Positions 45,600-54,429 of a stretch of 64,000 nucleotides of DNA are shown here, one piece after another; within the stretch, counting starts at the first letter, position 1, and each line of letters opens with the position of its first letter. The notes beneath the pieces are model-generated. The model saw nothing but the letters and a program-made list of their open reading frames with translations. It had not been told where the DNA came from and did no database searches. The stretch is taken from the NCBI RefSeq assembly GCF_011947265.1, contig NZ_JAATHD010000003.1, forward strand, positions 434,001 through 498,000, in the 5' to 3' direction. The stretch is from Paenibacillus sp. HB172176. GTDB taxonomy: Bacteria > Bacillota > Bacilli > Paenibacillales > Paenibacillaceae. Position numbers and translations under genes: made by a program.

Positions 45600-46061
45600 G
45601 TGGAAATGAATGCACTATTGCCTGCGACAAGTACTTTTTTTATCGTGCTTAGCGCGATACTGGTCGCGATTGGCTGGAGGCTTGCTATTAAACGCAAGCT
45701 GATTCAGCATCAGAAGGTCATGGTGGCGGCAGCAATCGCGGCTATACTGTTCTTCACGATCTACGCGAGCAGAACATTGATCATTGGGAGCACACCATAC
45801 AGTGGACCGGACGGATTAAAGCCCTATTATCTCGTGTTTCTATTGTTTCATATCGTGCTTGCTATCGTTGCGGCAGTATTCGGTATAACCACGATTACGC
45901 TGGGCTTTCGGAAGAAATTTTCGAAACATCGAAAGCTGGGCAGAGTTACTTCGATCATCTGGTTCATTACGGCGATCACGGGCACAGCCGTTTATCTCAT
46001 TCTGTATATTATCTATCCCGGTGATGAGGTCAAGCCATTATTCGAAGCGATATTTGGTTGA
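45600..46061 (+). CDS. DUF420 membrane protein (YozB-like)
   Basis: A 153-residue protein with four transmembrane segments, family DUF420: LAIKRKLIQHQKVMVAA, SRTLIIGSTPYSGPDGLKP, and RKKFSKHRKLGRVTSIIWF. DUF420 genes often stand beside haem-copper oxidase genes and may assist copper handling or assembly. GTG 45600 with GGAGTG nine bases upstream; ATG 45606 is an alternative. Last gene of the cta cluster. Confidence 0.88.
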   Translation: MEMNALLPATSTFFIVLSAILVAIGWRLAIKRKLIQHQKVMVAAAIAAILFFTIYASRTLIIGSTPYSGPDGLKPYYLVFLLFHIVLAIVAAVFGITTITLGFRKKFSKHRKLGRVTSIIWFITAITGTAVYLILYIIYPGDEVKPLFEAIFG

Positions 46062-46093
46062 AGCTTCAACGCTAGCTCAACAACCATTCATGC

Positions 46094-46128
46094 ATCCGTT
46101 CTCGACAACAGAGGGCGGATTTTTTTTG
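46094..46128 (+). terminator. Terminator of the cta cluster
   Basis: A 10-bp stem (ATCCGTTCTC/GAGGGCGGAT, two wobble pairs) with a seven-base loop and a run of eight T. Confidence 0.85.
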
Positions 46129-46146
46129 CTATTTTTTTCTCAAGAA

Positions 46147-46175
46147 TTGACAAGGAGCAGTTAAGTGAATATACT
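46147..46175 (+). promoter_or_regulatory. Sigma-A promoter of the GntR-ABC operon
   Basis: Consensus TTGACA (46147-46152) and TATACT (46170-46175) with a 17-base spacer. Confidence 0.9.
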
Positions 46176-46199
46176 GTGTATATAGATATGTACAGTATA
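46170..46199. promoter_or_regulatory. Candidate GntR (YtrA-type) operator
   Basis: TATACTGT (46170-46177) and ACAGTATA (46192-46199) form a perfect inverted repeat with a 14-base spacer, starting on the -10 box; an overlapping pair GTGTATA/TATACAC also exists. The same operon encodes a YtrA-like GntR repressor, which makes autoregulation likely. Confidence 0.65.
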
Positions 46200-46243
46200 C
46201 ACACTCTATTATGTTTATGCGCAATCTGTTGGGAGGTTACTCA

Positions 46244-46975
46244 GTGAACAGCACAATTCGCGGCGCCATGTTTCTAGCTAAGGAAGAGCTGCGCAGATCG
46301 AAATGGAAGCCGATTCTTGTCCTATTTTTTATCGCATATATGCTGATATTCATTGTTCCCATGTTTGTAGATGCTTTGAACGGCGAGGAAGTAATGTTCA
46401 TCCAGTGGACAATGGATTTCCTGATGATATCCTTATTGCCCATATTCGGGTTTATGTGTACCCAGACATCATTCAGTTACTGGAAGTCGGATGTAAATGC
46501 CAGGAAGCTGTCCAGCTTAAGGGTTTTTCCTATCTCTCTGAGGCAAATCGTTTGGGGAAGAATTTTGACCATCCTCGCTACATCACTGCCGGCATTGCTT
46601 CTTTATTTTATCTCGTTTTTTATTTGTGCGGCGGCTTATGGAGCCGAAATCAGAGTGGGAGCAATGATTAGCTTTTCCATCCTGTGGGCAGCCTTTTCCA
46701 TTTGCATAAGTATGGTTTATCTATTTGTAGAAATGTGCTTCAATGGCAAAACTTATTTTTTGTTCAGCTTGCTCTATGTATTTGGTTTGTTGATTACGCT
46801 AATGCTTATTTCCTTGACATTCGATATTTCCTTGATCGAAAGATCCATGCATGCCTGCATGAACGGTTTCGGATGGATTGCGATTGTGGCTGGGGCGGCA
46901 GCAGCTCTCATGATCATCATTGTCCAGAAGCAAGTCAGGAACAGATTGCAATCGCGGAATTACTTCCATGATTAA
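46244..46975 (+). CDS. ABC-2-type membrane protein
   Basis: A 243-residue membrane protein with six hydrophobic segments (LVLFFIAYMLIFIVPMFV; LMISLLPIFGFMC; LLLYFISFFICAAAYG and others). It has the size and layout of small ABC-2 permease subunits such as those in ytr-type operons. GTG 46244 follows GGGAGG by seven bases; the ATG at 46211 has none. First gene of the GntR-controlled operon, before the regulator itself. Confidence 0.7.
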   Translation: MNSTIRGAMFLAKEELRRSKWKPILVLFFIAYMLIFIVPMFVDALNGEEVMFIQWTMDFLMISLLPIFGFMCTQTSFSYWKSDVNARKLSSLRVFPISLRQIVWGRILTILATSLPALLLYFISFFICAAAYGAEIRVGAMISFSILWAAFSICISMVYLFVEMCFNGKTYFLFSLLYVFGLLITLMLISLTFDISLIERSMHACMNGFGWIAIVAGAAAALMIIIVQKQVRNRLQSRNYFHD

Positions 46976-46996
46976 GAAGAGGAAGCAGGTGGGGAG

Positions 46997-47416
46997 ATGC
47001 GGCTGCCGATAACGACGAATGATCAAAGCGCCGAACCGCTCTATCATCAGATTGAAGTCCAATTGCGCGCTCTAATCGTGAGCGGACAGTTGAAGGAAGG
47101 CGCGATGCTTCCTTCTATCAGGGAGCTGGCTCAGTCGGTCAAATGCAGCGTGATTACCGTTAAACGCGTCTACAGCGATCTCGAGGCAGAGGGGCTGCTT
47201 CGAACGAAGCAGGGCACGGGCACTTATGTAGCAAGACTGGAGGAAGAGGTCCTGTCCACTCAGCGTTACGCTTCGGTTATTGCGGCATTCGAAGGGGCTA
47301 TAGCGGCAGGCAAGAGAGTTCAATGTACAGATGAAGAATTGACGCTGTTGTTCCGAGAAACGCTTGAACGATTAAGCGAACAAGGGGGGCCTCATCATGA
47401 ACCTGGAGAGCGGTGA
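46997..47416 (+). CDS. ytrA: GntR-family repressor, YtrA subfamily
   Basis: A 139-residue short GntR regulator: winged helix in PLYHQIEVQLRALIVSGQLK, LPSIRELAQSVKCSVITVKR, and LLRTKQGTGTYVA, followed by a short C-terminal dimerisation helix. This YtrA-type layout controls ABC exporters induced by cell-wall antibiotics in Bacillus. GTGGGGAG precedes the ATG. The stop overlaps the ATPase gene by 20 bases. Confidence 0.9.
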   Translation: MRLPITTNDQSAEPLYHQIEVQLRALIVSGQLKEGAMLPSIRELAQSVKCSVITVKRVYSDLEAEGLLRTKQGTGTYVARLEEEVLSTQRYASVIAAFEGAIAAGKRVQCTDEELTLLFRETLERLSEQGGPHHEPGER

Positions 47417-48311
47417 AGCTGTGCTCAGCTTTGACGATATTCGGTATGAGAACAAAAACTTCAAGCTTGGCCCATTATCGCTGTTGGTTCCGGAAGGATG
47501 CATCATGGCGATTGTCGGGCCGAATGGCAGCGGCAAGAGCACGCTGTTCCGCATGGCGCTGAATCTGATCAAACCGGATCAAGGGGGGATTGCCTTATTC
47601 GGCAAAGAGCTTCTGATTCAAGATGAGGATCATCTGTTGAAGCAGCATATCGGATATTTGGCGGAGGAGAGCTCTTCGCAAGATAATGGCTTGAAGGCGG
47701 CCGAAAAGGCGAGGTTCCATGCTTTCTGGTACAAAAATTGGGATCAAGCGTATTATCTGAGATTACTGGATGAGCTTGCGATTGATTCCAAGCTGCCGCT
47801 GGGCAAGATGTCCAAAGGCATGCGAAGGAAATATGAATTCGCTCTCGCCATCGCCCATCATCCCAAGCTGCTGCTATTAGATGAACCGTCATCGGGACTT
47901 GATCCGCTGGCTTGGAAAACCATGATTAAGCTTCTTCATCAGCATATGGAGGAAGGTGAATCGCGTTCGATTCTCATGAGCTCTCATATTATTGAAGAAG
48001 TGAAACGACTGGCTGATTATATCGTATTTATGGCAGATGGACAGGTTTTGGGAATATTTGAGAAGGATGACTTGTTCAGCAGTTGGTTCTCCATGTTCGT
48101 GAAGCTGGAGGACGGACATTCGAGCAAGCTGCATGAGATGCCGGGTTATTGCACCATTGAGCATGCGAGCGGCAATACTTACCGCGTTACGACAGGGAAT
48201 GCGCTTGAAGCAGAGCGATGGTGCGGGGAACGAGGATATGCGATTCTAAGCAAGCAGTCGCTTGAACTGGATGAAATCATGAGTGAATTAATGAAAGGGT
48301 TGAAGAGATGA
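47397..48311 (+). CDS. ABC transporter ATPase (YtrB-like)
   Basis: A 304-residue ATPase. Walker A GPNGSGKST, Walker B LLLLDEP, and an atypical signature MSKGMRRKYEFALAIA in place of LSGGQ. The C-terminal 90 residues form an extra domain. This fits YtrB-type exporters. Probably works with the membrane protein at 46244. Overlaps the next ATPase start by four bases. Confidence 0.87.
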   Translation: MNLESGEAVLSFDDIRYENKNFKLGPLSLLVPEGCIMAIVGPNGSGKSTLFRMALNLIKPDQGGIALFGKELLIQDEDHLLKQHIGYLAEESSSQDNGLKAAEKARFHAFWYKNWDQAYYLRLLDELAIDSKLPLGKMSKGMRRKYEFALAIAHHPKLLLLDEPSSGLDPLAWKTMIKLLHQHMEEGESRSILMSSHIIEEVKRLADYIVFMADGQVLGIFEKDDLFSSWFSMFVKLEDGHSSKLHEMPGYCTIEHASGNTYRVTTGNALEAERWCGERGYAILSKQSLELDEIMSELMKGLKR

Positions 48312-49210
48312 AGCCATTGGTTGTGGAATCGGTTGTGAAGCAATATGGAGACAAGACGGCAGTGAACCAGATCAGCTTTGAGCTGGGAGAAGGCGAGATC
48401 TATGGTTTGCTTGGCGCGAACGGCGCCGGCAAGACAACAACGATGCGTATGGTTCTGGGACTTATCTATCCGGACGGAGGCAGCATTCTGTACGACGGCA
48501 GGCCGTATAGCAAGGATCAGCTCAGCAAGCTTGGCTACTTGCCGGAAGAGAGAGGACTGTATCCGAAGATCAAGGTTAGCGATCAGATTATCTATCTGTC
48601 GCAGCTGCGCGGGATGTCCAAGAAGGATGCGGACGCGAACCTGAAGCGTTGGCTGGAGAGATTCGATGTGCCGGAGTATTACGACAAGAAGATTGAAGAG
48701 CTGTCCAAGGGCAATCAGCAGAAGATGCAATTCATCGCGGCGGTCAATCACAAGCCGAAGATTGTCATTATGGATGAAGCGTTCAGCGGACTTGATCCGG
48801 TCAATGTGGAGCTGCTGAAAGCGACAGTGAAGGAGCTCCGGGACGCGGGAACGAGCATTCTGTTCTCTACGCATCGCATGGAGCATGTCGAGGAGCTGTG
48901 CCGGAACATCACGATACTTGATCGCTCGAACACGGTTTTGAAGGGCAGCCTGAAGGAAATCAAGAAGCAGTTTCCAAGAGAGACCGTGCTCCTGAACGTG
49001 GACAAGGACATAACGGGATTGGAAGCGCTGGAAGGCGTGACGAAGGTGAAGCGGAATGCGAACGGATATGAGCTCGCAGTGAAATCGGAAGCGGCGGGAG
49101 AATCCATCTTGCGGCATGCGATGAATCAGGCGACCCTTTCAAAATTCGAGATCAAAGAGCCAAGCTTGAATGAAATCTTTATTAAAATGGTAGGTGAGCG
49201 GCATGAATGA
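48308..49210 (+). CDS. ABC transporter ATPase (YhaQ/NatA-like)
   Basis: A 300-residue ATPase with Walker A GANGAGKTT, signature LSKGNQQKMQFIAAV, Walker B IVIMDEAFSGLDP (Ala where Pro is usual), and a C-terminal DUF4162-like domain. Such ATPases pair with YhaP/NatB-type permeases, and exactly such a permease follows, overlapping by eight bases. Confidence 0.92.
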   Translation: MKPLVVESVVKQYGDKTAVNQISFELGEGEIYGLLGANGAGKTTTMRMVLGLIYPDGGSILYDGRPYSKDQLSKLGYLPEERGLYPKIKVSDQIIYLSQLRGMSKKDADANLKRWLERFDVPEYYDKKIEELSKGNQQKMQFIAAVNHKPKIVIMDEAFSGLDPVNVELLKATVKELRDAGTSILFSTHRMEHVEELCRNITILDRSNTVLKGSLKEIKKQFPRETVLLNVDKDITGLEALEGVTKVKRNANGYELAVKSEAAGESILRHAMNQATLSKFEIKEPSLNEIFIKMVGERHE

Positions 49211-50504
49211 TTTCTGGGCGGTTAGCGGATTTACAATTCGGAATAAATTCAAAGGCAAGGCATTCCTCATTACAACGATTATTTTTGCGGCTGTTATTTC
49301 AATCGGCATTAATATGCCGAATATCTTATCCCAGTTCGACTTTGGAGACAAGGTAACGAAGATCGGCTACATTCAATCCGCCAGTGATGAGCTCGCGCAG
49401 GGAAGCGCCACCGGCGGTAGTCTCAAAGCCTATTACGAGGCGCAAGAGGATGCTAATATTGCACTTGTGCCTTACGAGGATCAAGGCAGCAAAGCGGCGA
49501 ACGAAGCAAGGATGCAGGACGCGATTGCGGATAAGGAGATTAAAGGCTATCTCGACTTCGGCGTAATGTCAGAGAGCGGCTTCCCGGAAATCACGTACAA
49601 GTCTAAGAAACTGATGGACACGTCACGAGCGAATTCGATTGAAGCCGCCCTGCAGGTCATCAGACAAACTACGGTGCTCAAGGACGCGGGCCTTACCGAC
49701 CAGCAATTCCAATTGCTGAACGAACCAATCAAGATTTCCAGCGTACAGATTTCCACCGATGACGAGAACGGCAAGACCGCGGCGGAGCAAGGCGTGAACA
49801 TGGGCATGATCTATGTGATTATCATCTTCCTGTTTATGGCGATTATGACCTCTGGCAATATGATCGCTTCGGAGATTACGGCAGAGAAGAGCTCTCGCGT
49901 CATGGAGATTATCATCACAAGCGTGTCGCCGCTGAAGCATATGTTCGGCAAAATATTCGGCATGTTCGTCGTTGTCATCTGTCAGGTGTCGGTATATGTG
50001 GCGGTCATTCTTATCAATATCTCGATTCCGCAGAACAAATCGGCTCTGATCGATCTCGACATCGATCTTTCCAAGATCGATCCTATGCTGTTGGTGTATG
50101 CGATTCTATTCTTCTTAACCGGCTTCTTCCTGTTCGCGACGCTCTATGCGGCAATCGGATCGATCGTCAGCCGGACGGAGGATCTGGGGCAAGCGGTCAT
50201 GCCGATCACGATGGTGTCGCTTGCGGGCTTCTATATTTCCATCTTCAGCATCAGCGCGCCTGACAGCATACTTGTGAAAATTACATCGTTCATTCCGCTG
50301 TTCTCGCCATTCGTGATGCTGCTCAGAATCGGATTATCGGACGTTCCTTCATGGCAGTTCCTTATCTCGCTTGGCATTCTGCTGCTCTCAATCTACGGCG
50401 CGGTGTATGTATCCGCGAAGATCTACCGCACAGGAGTTCTTATGTACGGCAAGCGCCCTAGCTGGAAGGAAATTCGCAAGGCGATGAAGGCGTATAAGAT
50501 CTAG
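49203..50504 (+). CDS. ABC-2 permease (YhaP/NatB-like)
   Basis: A 433-residue permease: one N-terminal transmembrane segment (GKAFLITTIIFAAVISIGI), a large extracellular loop of about 170 residues, and five more segments near the C-terminus (IIIFLFMAIMTSGNMIASEI; MLLVYAILFFLTGFFLFATL). ABC2_membrane_3 type. Forms an exporter with the preceding ATPase; sodium or antibiotic/peptide efflux is possible. ATG 49203 with GGTGAG upstream is preferred to GTG 49194. Confidence 0.92.
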   Translation: MNDFWAVSGFTIRNKFKGKAFLITTIIFAAVISIGINMPNILSQFDFGDKVTKIGYIQSASDELAQGSATGGSLKAYYEAQEDANIALVPYEDQGSKAANEARMQDAIADKEIKGYLDFGVMSESGFPEITYKSKKLMDTSRANSIEAALQVIRQTTVLKDAGLTDQQFQLLNEPIKISSVQISTDDENGKTAAEQGVNMGMIYVIIIFLFMAIMTSGNMIASEITAEKSSRVMEIIITSVSPLKHMFGKIFGMFVVVICQVSVYVAVILINISIPQNKSALIDLDIDLSKIDPMLLVYAILFFLTGFFLFATLYAAIGSIVSRTEDLGQAVMPITMVSLAGFYISIFSISAPDSILVKITSFIPLFSPFVMLLRIGLSDVPSWQFLISLGILLLSIYGAVYVSAKIYRTGVLMYGKRPSWKEIRKAMKAYKI

Positions 50505-50527
50505 TGAGATGACAGGAGGTAATCAAT

Positions 50528-50707
50528 ATGAAAATGAAAATCAAAGCCGCGTTCGTATCGGGAATCGCGTTAGTGACATCCTCGGTTATATTGACTCGCT
50601 TCGAGGCGCCGGTACATGATTTTGTTCAAGGTTTGTTTGTAGGCGCTGGCATAGCTCTCTCGTTGTACGCATTAGTTTGCATGAGGGTTCGTAGAAAGGT
50701 TGTTTAG
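50528..50707 (+). CDS. Small membrane protein, ABC operon
   Basis: A 59-residue protein with two hydrophobic segments (AAFVSGIALVTSSVIL; FVQGLFVGAGIALSLYALV) and basic ends. ACAGGAGG precedes the ATG. Located 23 bases behind the permease and five bases before another small gene. Unrecognised; possibly an accessory peptide of the exporter. Confidence 0.65.
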   Translation: MKMKIKAAFVSGIALVTSSVILTRFEAPVHDFVQGLFVGAGIALSLYALVCMRVRRKVV

Positions 50708-50712
50708 AAGCA

Positions 50713-50898
50713 ATGCGCAACAATTCGAAGACCTTATTTGAAAGATGCAGTTCAAATAATTCTTCAGGAATGGCGATAGGCATAGCAATCGGAGTTAGTA
50801 TTGGAGTCGCGATGGACAATGTTGCGGTCGGCATCGCAATCGGTGTCGCAATCGGTGCAGGACTCGGCAGCAGCTTTCGCAATCGGAAGAAAAAATAG
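50713..50898 (+). CDS. Small Gly-zipper membrane protein
   Basis: A 61-residue protein with a Ser/Asn-rich start, then repeated GIAIGV units (MAIGIAIGVSIGVAMDNVAV and another run) forming a glycine-zipper transmembrane region, and a basic end (RNRKKK). The GxxxG spacing suits a helix pair or oligomer. Last gene of the operon, followed directly by a terminator. Ribosome binding site weak. Confidence 0.6.
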   Translation: MRNNSKTLFERCSSNNSSGMAIGIAIGVSIGVAMDNVAVGIAIGVAIGAGLGSSFRNRKKK

Positions 50899-50917
50899 GA
50901 AGTCGAACCTTTGAGAG

Positions 50918-50946
50918 AAGCTCCCGCCATTGGCGGGAGCTTGTCT
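50918..50946 (+). terminator. Terminator of the GntR-ABC operon; intron insertion landmark
   Basis: Stem AAGCTCCCGCC/GGCGGGAGCTT with a three-base loop, followed by GTCTTATTA. The group II intron begins nine bases behind the stem, the usual target of class C introns. Confidence 0.88.
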
Positions 50947-51298
50947 TATTAGTGCGCCACGCATGGCGCGTAGCTAGGCGGTGAAAGTCCGCTGTGGGGG
51001 CTGGCAGTTGCCAACCATTAGCCAAGAGCAAGGGTGTCCATCGCGAGGTGGAATCTGAAGGAAGCTGGCGGCAAAGTTCCGACCCGAGGAACACGAATCG
51101 CATCAGGCATCCGAAGTGGGATGAGTCTGCTAAACAAGACGAAATCCAATAAACTGCACAGACACGAGGATGTAAATGTGACGGGTACATGGGATGAAAG
51201 TTACGCGTCTTACCGTGGGAGGTCTCACGGACGCATAAAGCGAATTTGCGACATGCGGTTGAAACAAGATTTATCGTGAGAAGTCAGCAGATACCATA

Positions 51299-52000
51299 GT
51301 GCGTGCGAGGCAGCACGATCATCAGGTGGGTTAAAGTCCCGCTGAGTCTCGGACTAGGGGACTCATATCCAAACTCGGGGGTAATGCCTCGGGGGCCGGC
51401 GGAAAATTTTTTTTGTCGGAGGGCAGGGCGTCTGCCGCGAGGCAGAGTCTGAAGGGCTTGAGGAGAAGTACCAGGCCGTAGTGAAACGGGGCTACCCGAA
51501 TTGCGAACCGGTCGGCCAAAGATGGGGCAAGGTCGAGTCTGCACTATGGAGACGAAGGCGTTCTAGTCCACCCATCGCACCAAGGTGTGTGCGGGCGGCA
51601 TGGTACGGAAGATGACGATGTGACCCATGGAGATCTCGTCGTGTCTGAAACAAATGCACTTGCAGGACGAGTGGTTAAACAAAGTCGAAGCGGTCGCGCC
51701 GCGCCCGCCGCTTCAAAGAATGCGCGGCAGTTTCAGTAACGGATGCTATAAGGAAACCCCGAAATGCATACCGGACGCATGGCGAGAAGTCGGAGAGCTG
51801 CGTACTACTTTAGAACGGACGAACAACAGAAACGTCCGGATCAGCCGCCCCGGTGTGGTTGGCTTCCGCTCACTCAAAAGGTGAAACGGAAGGGGAAGGC
51901 AGCTCGCTTTATGGAGACCGGAACTGGAGTGAGTTTCGCGAGTAGGCGGCAAGGAACGGATAGTTCCCTACGTGAAAGACCCAGAACTTGCAGGCAGAGG
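51299..52000 (+). other. Second group II intron 5' segment nested in the first
   Basis: Starting at GTGCGTGCGAGG (51299), inside the CCATAGT motif of the outer intron, a second domain-I-like sequence begins: GGTGGGTTAAAGTCCCGC, then GGGCGTCTGCCGCGAGGCAG and AGAGTCTGAAGGGCTTGAGG. It parallels the order of elements in the outer intron but differs in sequence, so it belongs to another intron type. No second domain V was found before the maturase start. It is therefore a 3'-truncated or diverged intron inserted in domain IV; the right boundary is estimated. Confidence 0.6.
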
Positions 52001-52011
52001 ATACGAAACGC

Positions 52012-53337
52012 ATGAAAGCAGAAGGCACAGGACGAAAAGTTCATTCATTAATCGACAAGGTATATCACCGAACAAACTTGGAAATGGCATGGGAATCAGT
52101 GAGAGCAAACGGAGGCAGCGGAGGAATCGACAAGGTTTCCATTCCAGCATTCCAAGCCGTAGCAGAGGTCGAGCTGGAACGATTGCACGAAGAACTGAAA
52201 CAAGGTACGTACAAACCCATGCCGGTGAGACGGACACGTATTCCCAAGAAGGGGAAGCCCCAAGAGAAACGTCCGCTCGGTATCCCGGCCATCCGGGACA
52301 GGGTATGTCAGCAGGCACTGAAAAACAGGCTGGAACCGATCTTCGATACGCAAGTGCTATCGCCCATCTTCGAACCGCAATTCGCGGAAACAAGTTATGG
52401 TTTCAGACCCAAACGAAGCGCTCATGCCGCATGGAGAAAATGTAGGGAGTATGCCAATCAAGGATACACCTATGTCGTCGACATGGATCTGGAGAAGTTT
52501 TTCGATACAGTCAACCAATCGAAGATGATTGAATGGCTGTCCAGAACCATTAAAGACGGCAGAGTGGTATCCCTTATACACAAGTATCTACAGGCGGGAG
52601 CAATGAACAAGGGGAAGTTCGAAGAGACAGAACTCGGACTCGTTCAAGGCGGGAATATTAGCCCTTTATGCAGTAATATCATGCTGAACGAACTTGACCG
52701 AGAACTGGAACGCAGAGGAATCAGGTTTGTTAGGTACGCTGACGACATGCTTCTTTTTGCCAAGACAAAGCGATCAGCGCAGCGGATGTTAGACCACATT
52801 CTGCCCTACATCGAAGGGAAACTGCGGCTAAAGGTAAATAGAGAGAAAACAGTGGTTGCCTACATCGGCAAGATCAAGTTCCTGGGATACGGATTTTACC
52901 CGTCGAAAGACGGAATCAAACTACACATCCACGCAAAGAGCGTCAGCAAAATGAAAGCAAGGATAAAAGAGCTCACGGCTAGAAGCAATGGGCTTGGATA
53001 TGAACTGCTGAAATTACAGCTGAAACAATATATCACGGGATGGACTAATTATTTCAAACTCGCAGATAGGAAGAAATTGCTCAAAAGAACAGATCAATGG
53101 TTACGACGAAGGTTACGGATGTATATCTGGAAACGATGGAAACGAGTTCGAACCAGATACGCAATGCTACGTAAATTCGGAAACAACCACAACACAGCTC
53201 TCAAGTTCGCGTGTACAAGAAAAGGCTATTGGCGGATTGCCAAAAGCCCAATTTTAAGCACGACTGTAACCGATGCTCGCCTAAAACAAGCAGGATACGC
53301 ATCTTTCTCGGAACATTTCAAAACTGTTAAGGTGTAA
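52012..53337 (+). CDS. ltrA: Group II intron reverse transcriptase/maturase, no endonuclease domain
   Basis: A 441-residue intron-encoded protein. Reverse-transcriptase blocks are visible (RPLGIPAIRDRVCQQALKNR; YTYVVDMDLEKFFDTVNQ; GLVQGGNISPLCSNIMLNE; RYADDMLLFA with the catalytic YADD; LKVNREKTVV). A maturase domain X follows (QYITGWTNYFKLADRKKLLK), and the end TRKGYWRIAKSPIL is typical of class C proteins. No HNH endonuclease domain is present, again as in class C. ATG 52012 is chosen; a TTG at 51988 is possible. Frame intact. Confidence 0.93.
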   Translation: MKAEGTGRKVHSLIDKVYHRTNLEMAWESVRANGGSGGIDKVSIPAFQAVAEVELERLHEELKQGTYKPMPVRRTRIPKKGKPQEKRPLGIPAIRDRVCQQALKNRLEPIFDTQVLSPIFEPQFAETSYGFRPKRSAHAAWRKCREYANQGYTYVVDMDLEKFFDTVNQSKMIEWLSRTIKDGRVVSLIHKYLQAGAMNKGKFEETELGLVQGGNISPLCSNIMLNELDRELERRGIRFVRYADDMLLFAKTKRSAQRMLDHILPYIEGKLRLKVNREKTVVAYIGKIKFLGYGFYPSKDGIKLHIHAKSVSKMKARIKELTARSNGLGYELLKLQLKQYITGWTNYFKLADRKKLLKRTDQWLRRRLRMYIWKRWKRVRTRYAMLRKFGNNHNTALKFACTRKGYWRIAKSPILSTTVTDARLKQAGYASFSEHFKTVKV

Positions 53338-53345
53338 ACTTAGGA

Positions 53346-53421
53346 ACCGCCGTATACCGAACGGTACGTACGGTGGTGTGGAAGGTCGGCTACTCAACTA
53401 ATGAGTAGCCTCCTATCCGAT
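53346..53421 (+). ncRNA. Group II intron domains V and VI
   Basis: Domain V 53346-53379: lower stem ACCGCCGTA/TACGGTGGT, catalytic triad CGC at 53348-53350, two-base bulge, GAAC loop. Domain VI: GGCTACT/AGTAGCC hairpin at about 53387-53410 with unpaired adenosines as branch-point candidates. CCGAT at the 3' boundary. Confidence 0.85.
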
Positions 53422-53444
53422 TAATGGAGCTGTGACATTCCATA

Positions 53445-54272
53445 TTATTCGAACTTCGAGGGCGGAACATGGTAATATTTTTTGAAAGCTTTTGAGAAGC
53501 TAAAGGCATCTGGATAACCGAGGAGCGAGGCGATCTGTTGAATAGAATATTTCTTCATGTAGAGATACTCTCTGGCGCGGTTCATTCTGATTTGATACAT
53601 ATATTGTCCTGGCGTTATGCCAAGCGCCTTCTTGAAAAAAGTGATGAAATATTTTTCGGAGAAACTGACAAGACTGGCAAGCTCGGACATGGTTAACGAT
53701 TTGTGAAGATGCTCATGAATGTAGGCGAATACGGGCTGTAGAAGATCCAGACTCTGTTCGGATTTTTTTGTTTTTGGACCCGACAGAAAGCCGCCCGCAT
53801 ATCTTTCTTGTCTGTTCAGGTCGATGATTTTGGCAATTATGGCCGATAAGCAGGCTTTCAAATAAAGCCGGTTCTCGGGCGTATGATGGTAGGCGTTGCT
53901 GAATAAAAGCGTCTCTTCCGCGAGCAACTCCGACGGGATAATGCCAGACAACATTAGATCGTTAAGAAGCCGGGGCTGCGTGCCGATCCCGAAATCAAAA
54001 TGAACATAAATAAAATGGCAGCCTTTGCTGTTCGAAGTTGCCATATAGGGAATGTCCGGATAGAAGAGAATGGCATCTCCCGGCTTGGCCAAATGTTCTT
54101 TGCCATTAATCGTAATGCGTAAAGCGCCGGACTGTAAAAACCAAATATCGTAATCGCTGTGAACCTTATTCTCCACCCAATAGCCATAGTGAGTCGGGTC
54201 CAGCACGGTTTTCATGCGAAGCGTAATCGATTCCGACAGCGCGCCCAGGATATCAAGTTGTTCATTCGGCAT
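53445..54272 (-). CDS. AraC-family regulator with cupin sensor
   Basis: A 275-residue AraC regulator. The cupin part has IWFLQSGALRITINGKEHL and KPGDAILFYPDIPYM; the C-terminal double helix-turn-helix has MSELASLVSFSEKYFITFFK and a second ending in HVPPSKFE. It is divergent from the GH2 gene and likely controls that locus. GTAGGAG precedes the ATG. The intron ends only 24 bases beyond its stop. Confidence 0.92.
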   Translation of the reverse strand: MPNEQLDILGALSESITLRMKTVLDPTHYGYWVENKVHSDYDIWFLQSGALRITINGKEHLAKPGDAILFYPDIPYMATSNSKGCHFIYVHFDFGIGTQPRLLNDLMLSGIIPSELLAEETLLFSNAYHHTPENRLYLKACLSAIIAKIIDLNRQERYAGGFLSGPKTKKSEQSLDLLQPVFAYIHEHLHKSLTMSELASLVSFSEKYFITFFKKALGITPGQYMYQIRMNRAREYLYMKKYSIQQIASLLGYPDAFSFSKAFKKYYHVPPSKFE

Positions 54273-54429
54273 GGAAGTCTCCTACTTTATGTATGGTTGG
54301 ATTTATATGCAGTATATCATATCATCATTTATCACACTATTTGACATGAATCTAAAACTGTAACCTATTCCGATTTTGAGCCAATTTCCTAATAATGAGG
54401 CTATATCAAATTATCAGGAGGTTATCTAT

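Larger units (their letters stand above)
50952..53421 (+). mobile_element. Group IIC-type intron containing a second intron-like segment
   Basis: The 5' end GTGCG at 50952 lies just behind a terminator hairpin. Bases up to about 51298 carry group IIC domain I-III landmarks (CAAGGGTGTCC..., GGAATCTGAAGGAAGC, GAGGAACACGAA, and GTCAGCAGATACCATAG, the usual entry into domain IV). The maturase gene follows at 52012, and domain V (53346-53379) with CCGCCGTATACCGAACGGTA is almost that of the Oceanobacillus iheyensis IIC intron. Domain VI and a CCGAT 3' end close at 53421. The 5' region is about 700 bases too long because of a further segment at 51299 (separate entry). Whether it still splices is unknown. 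Confidence 0.82.
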
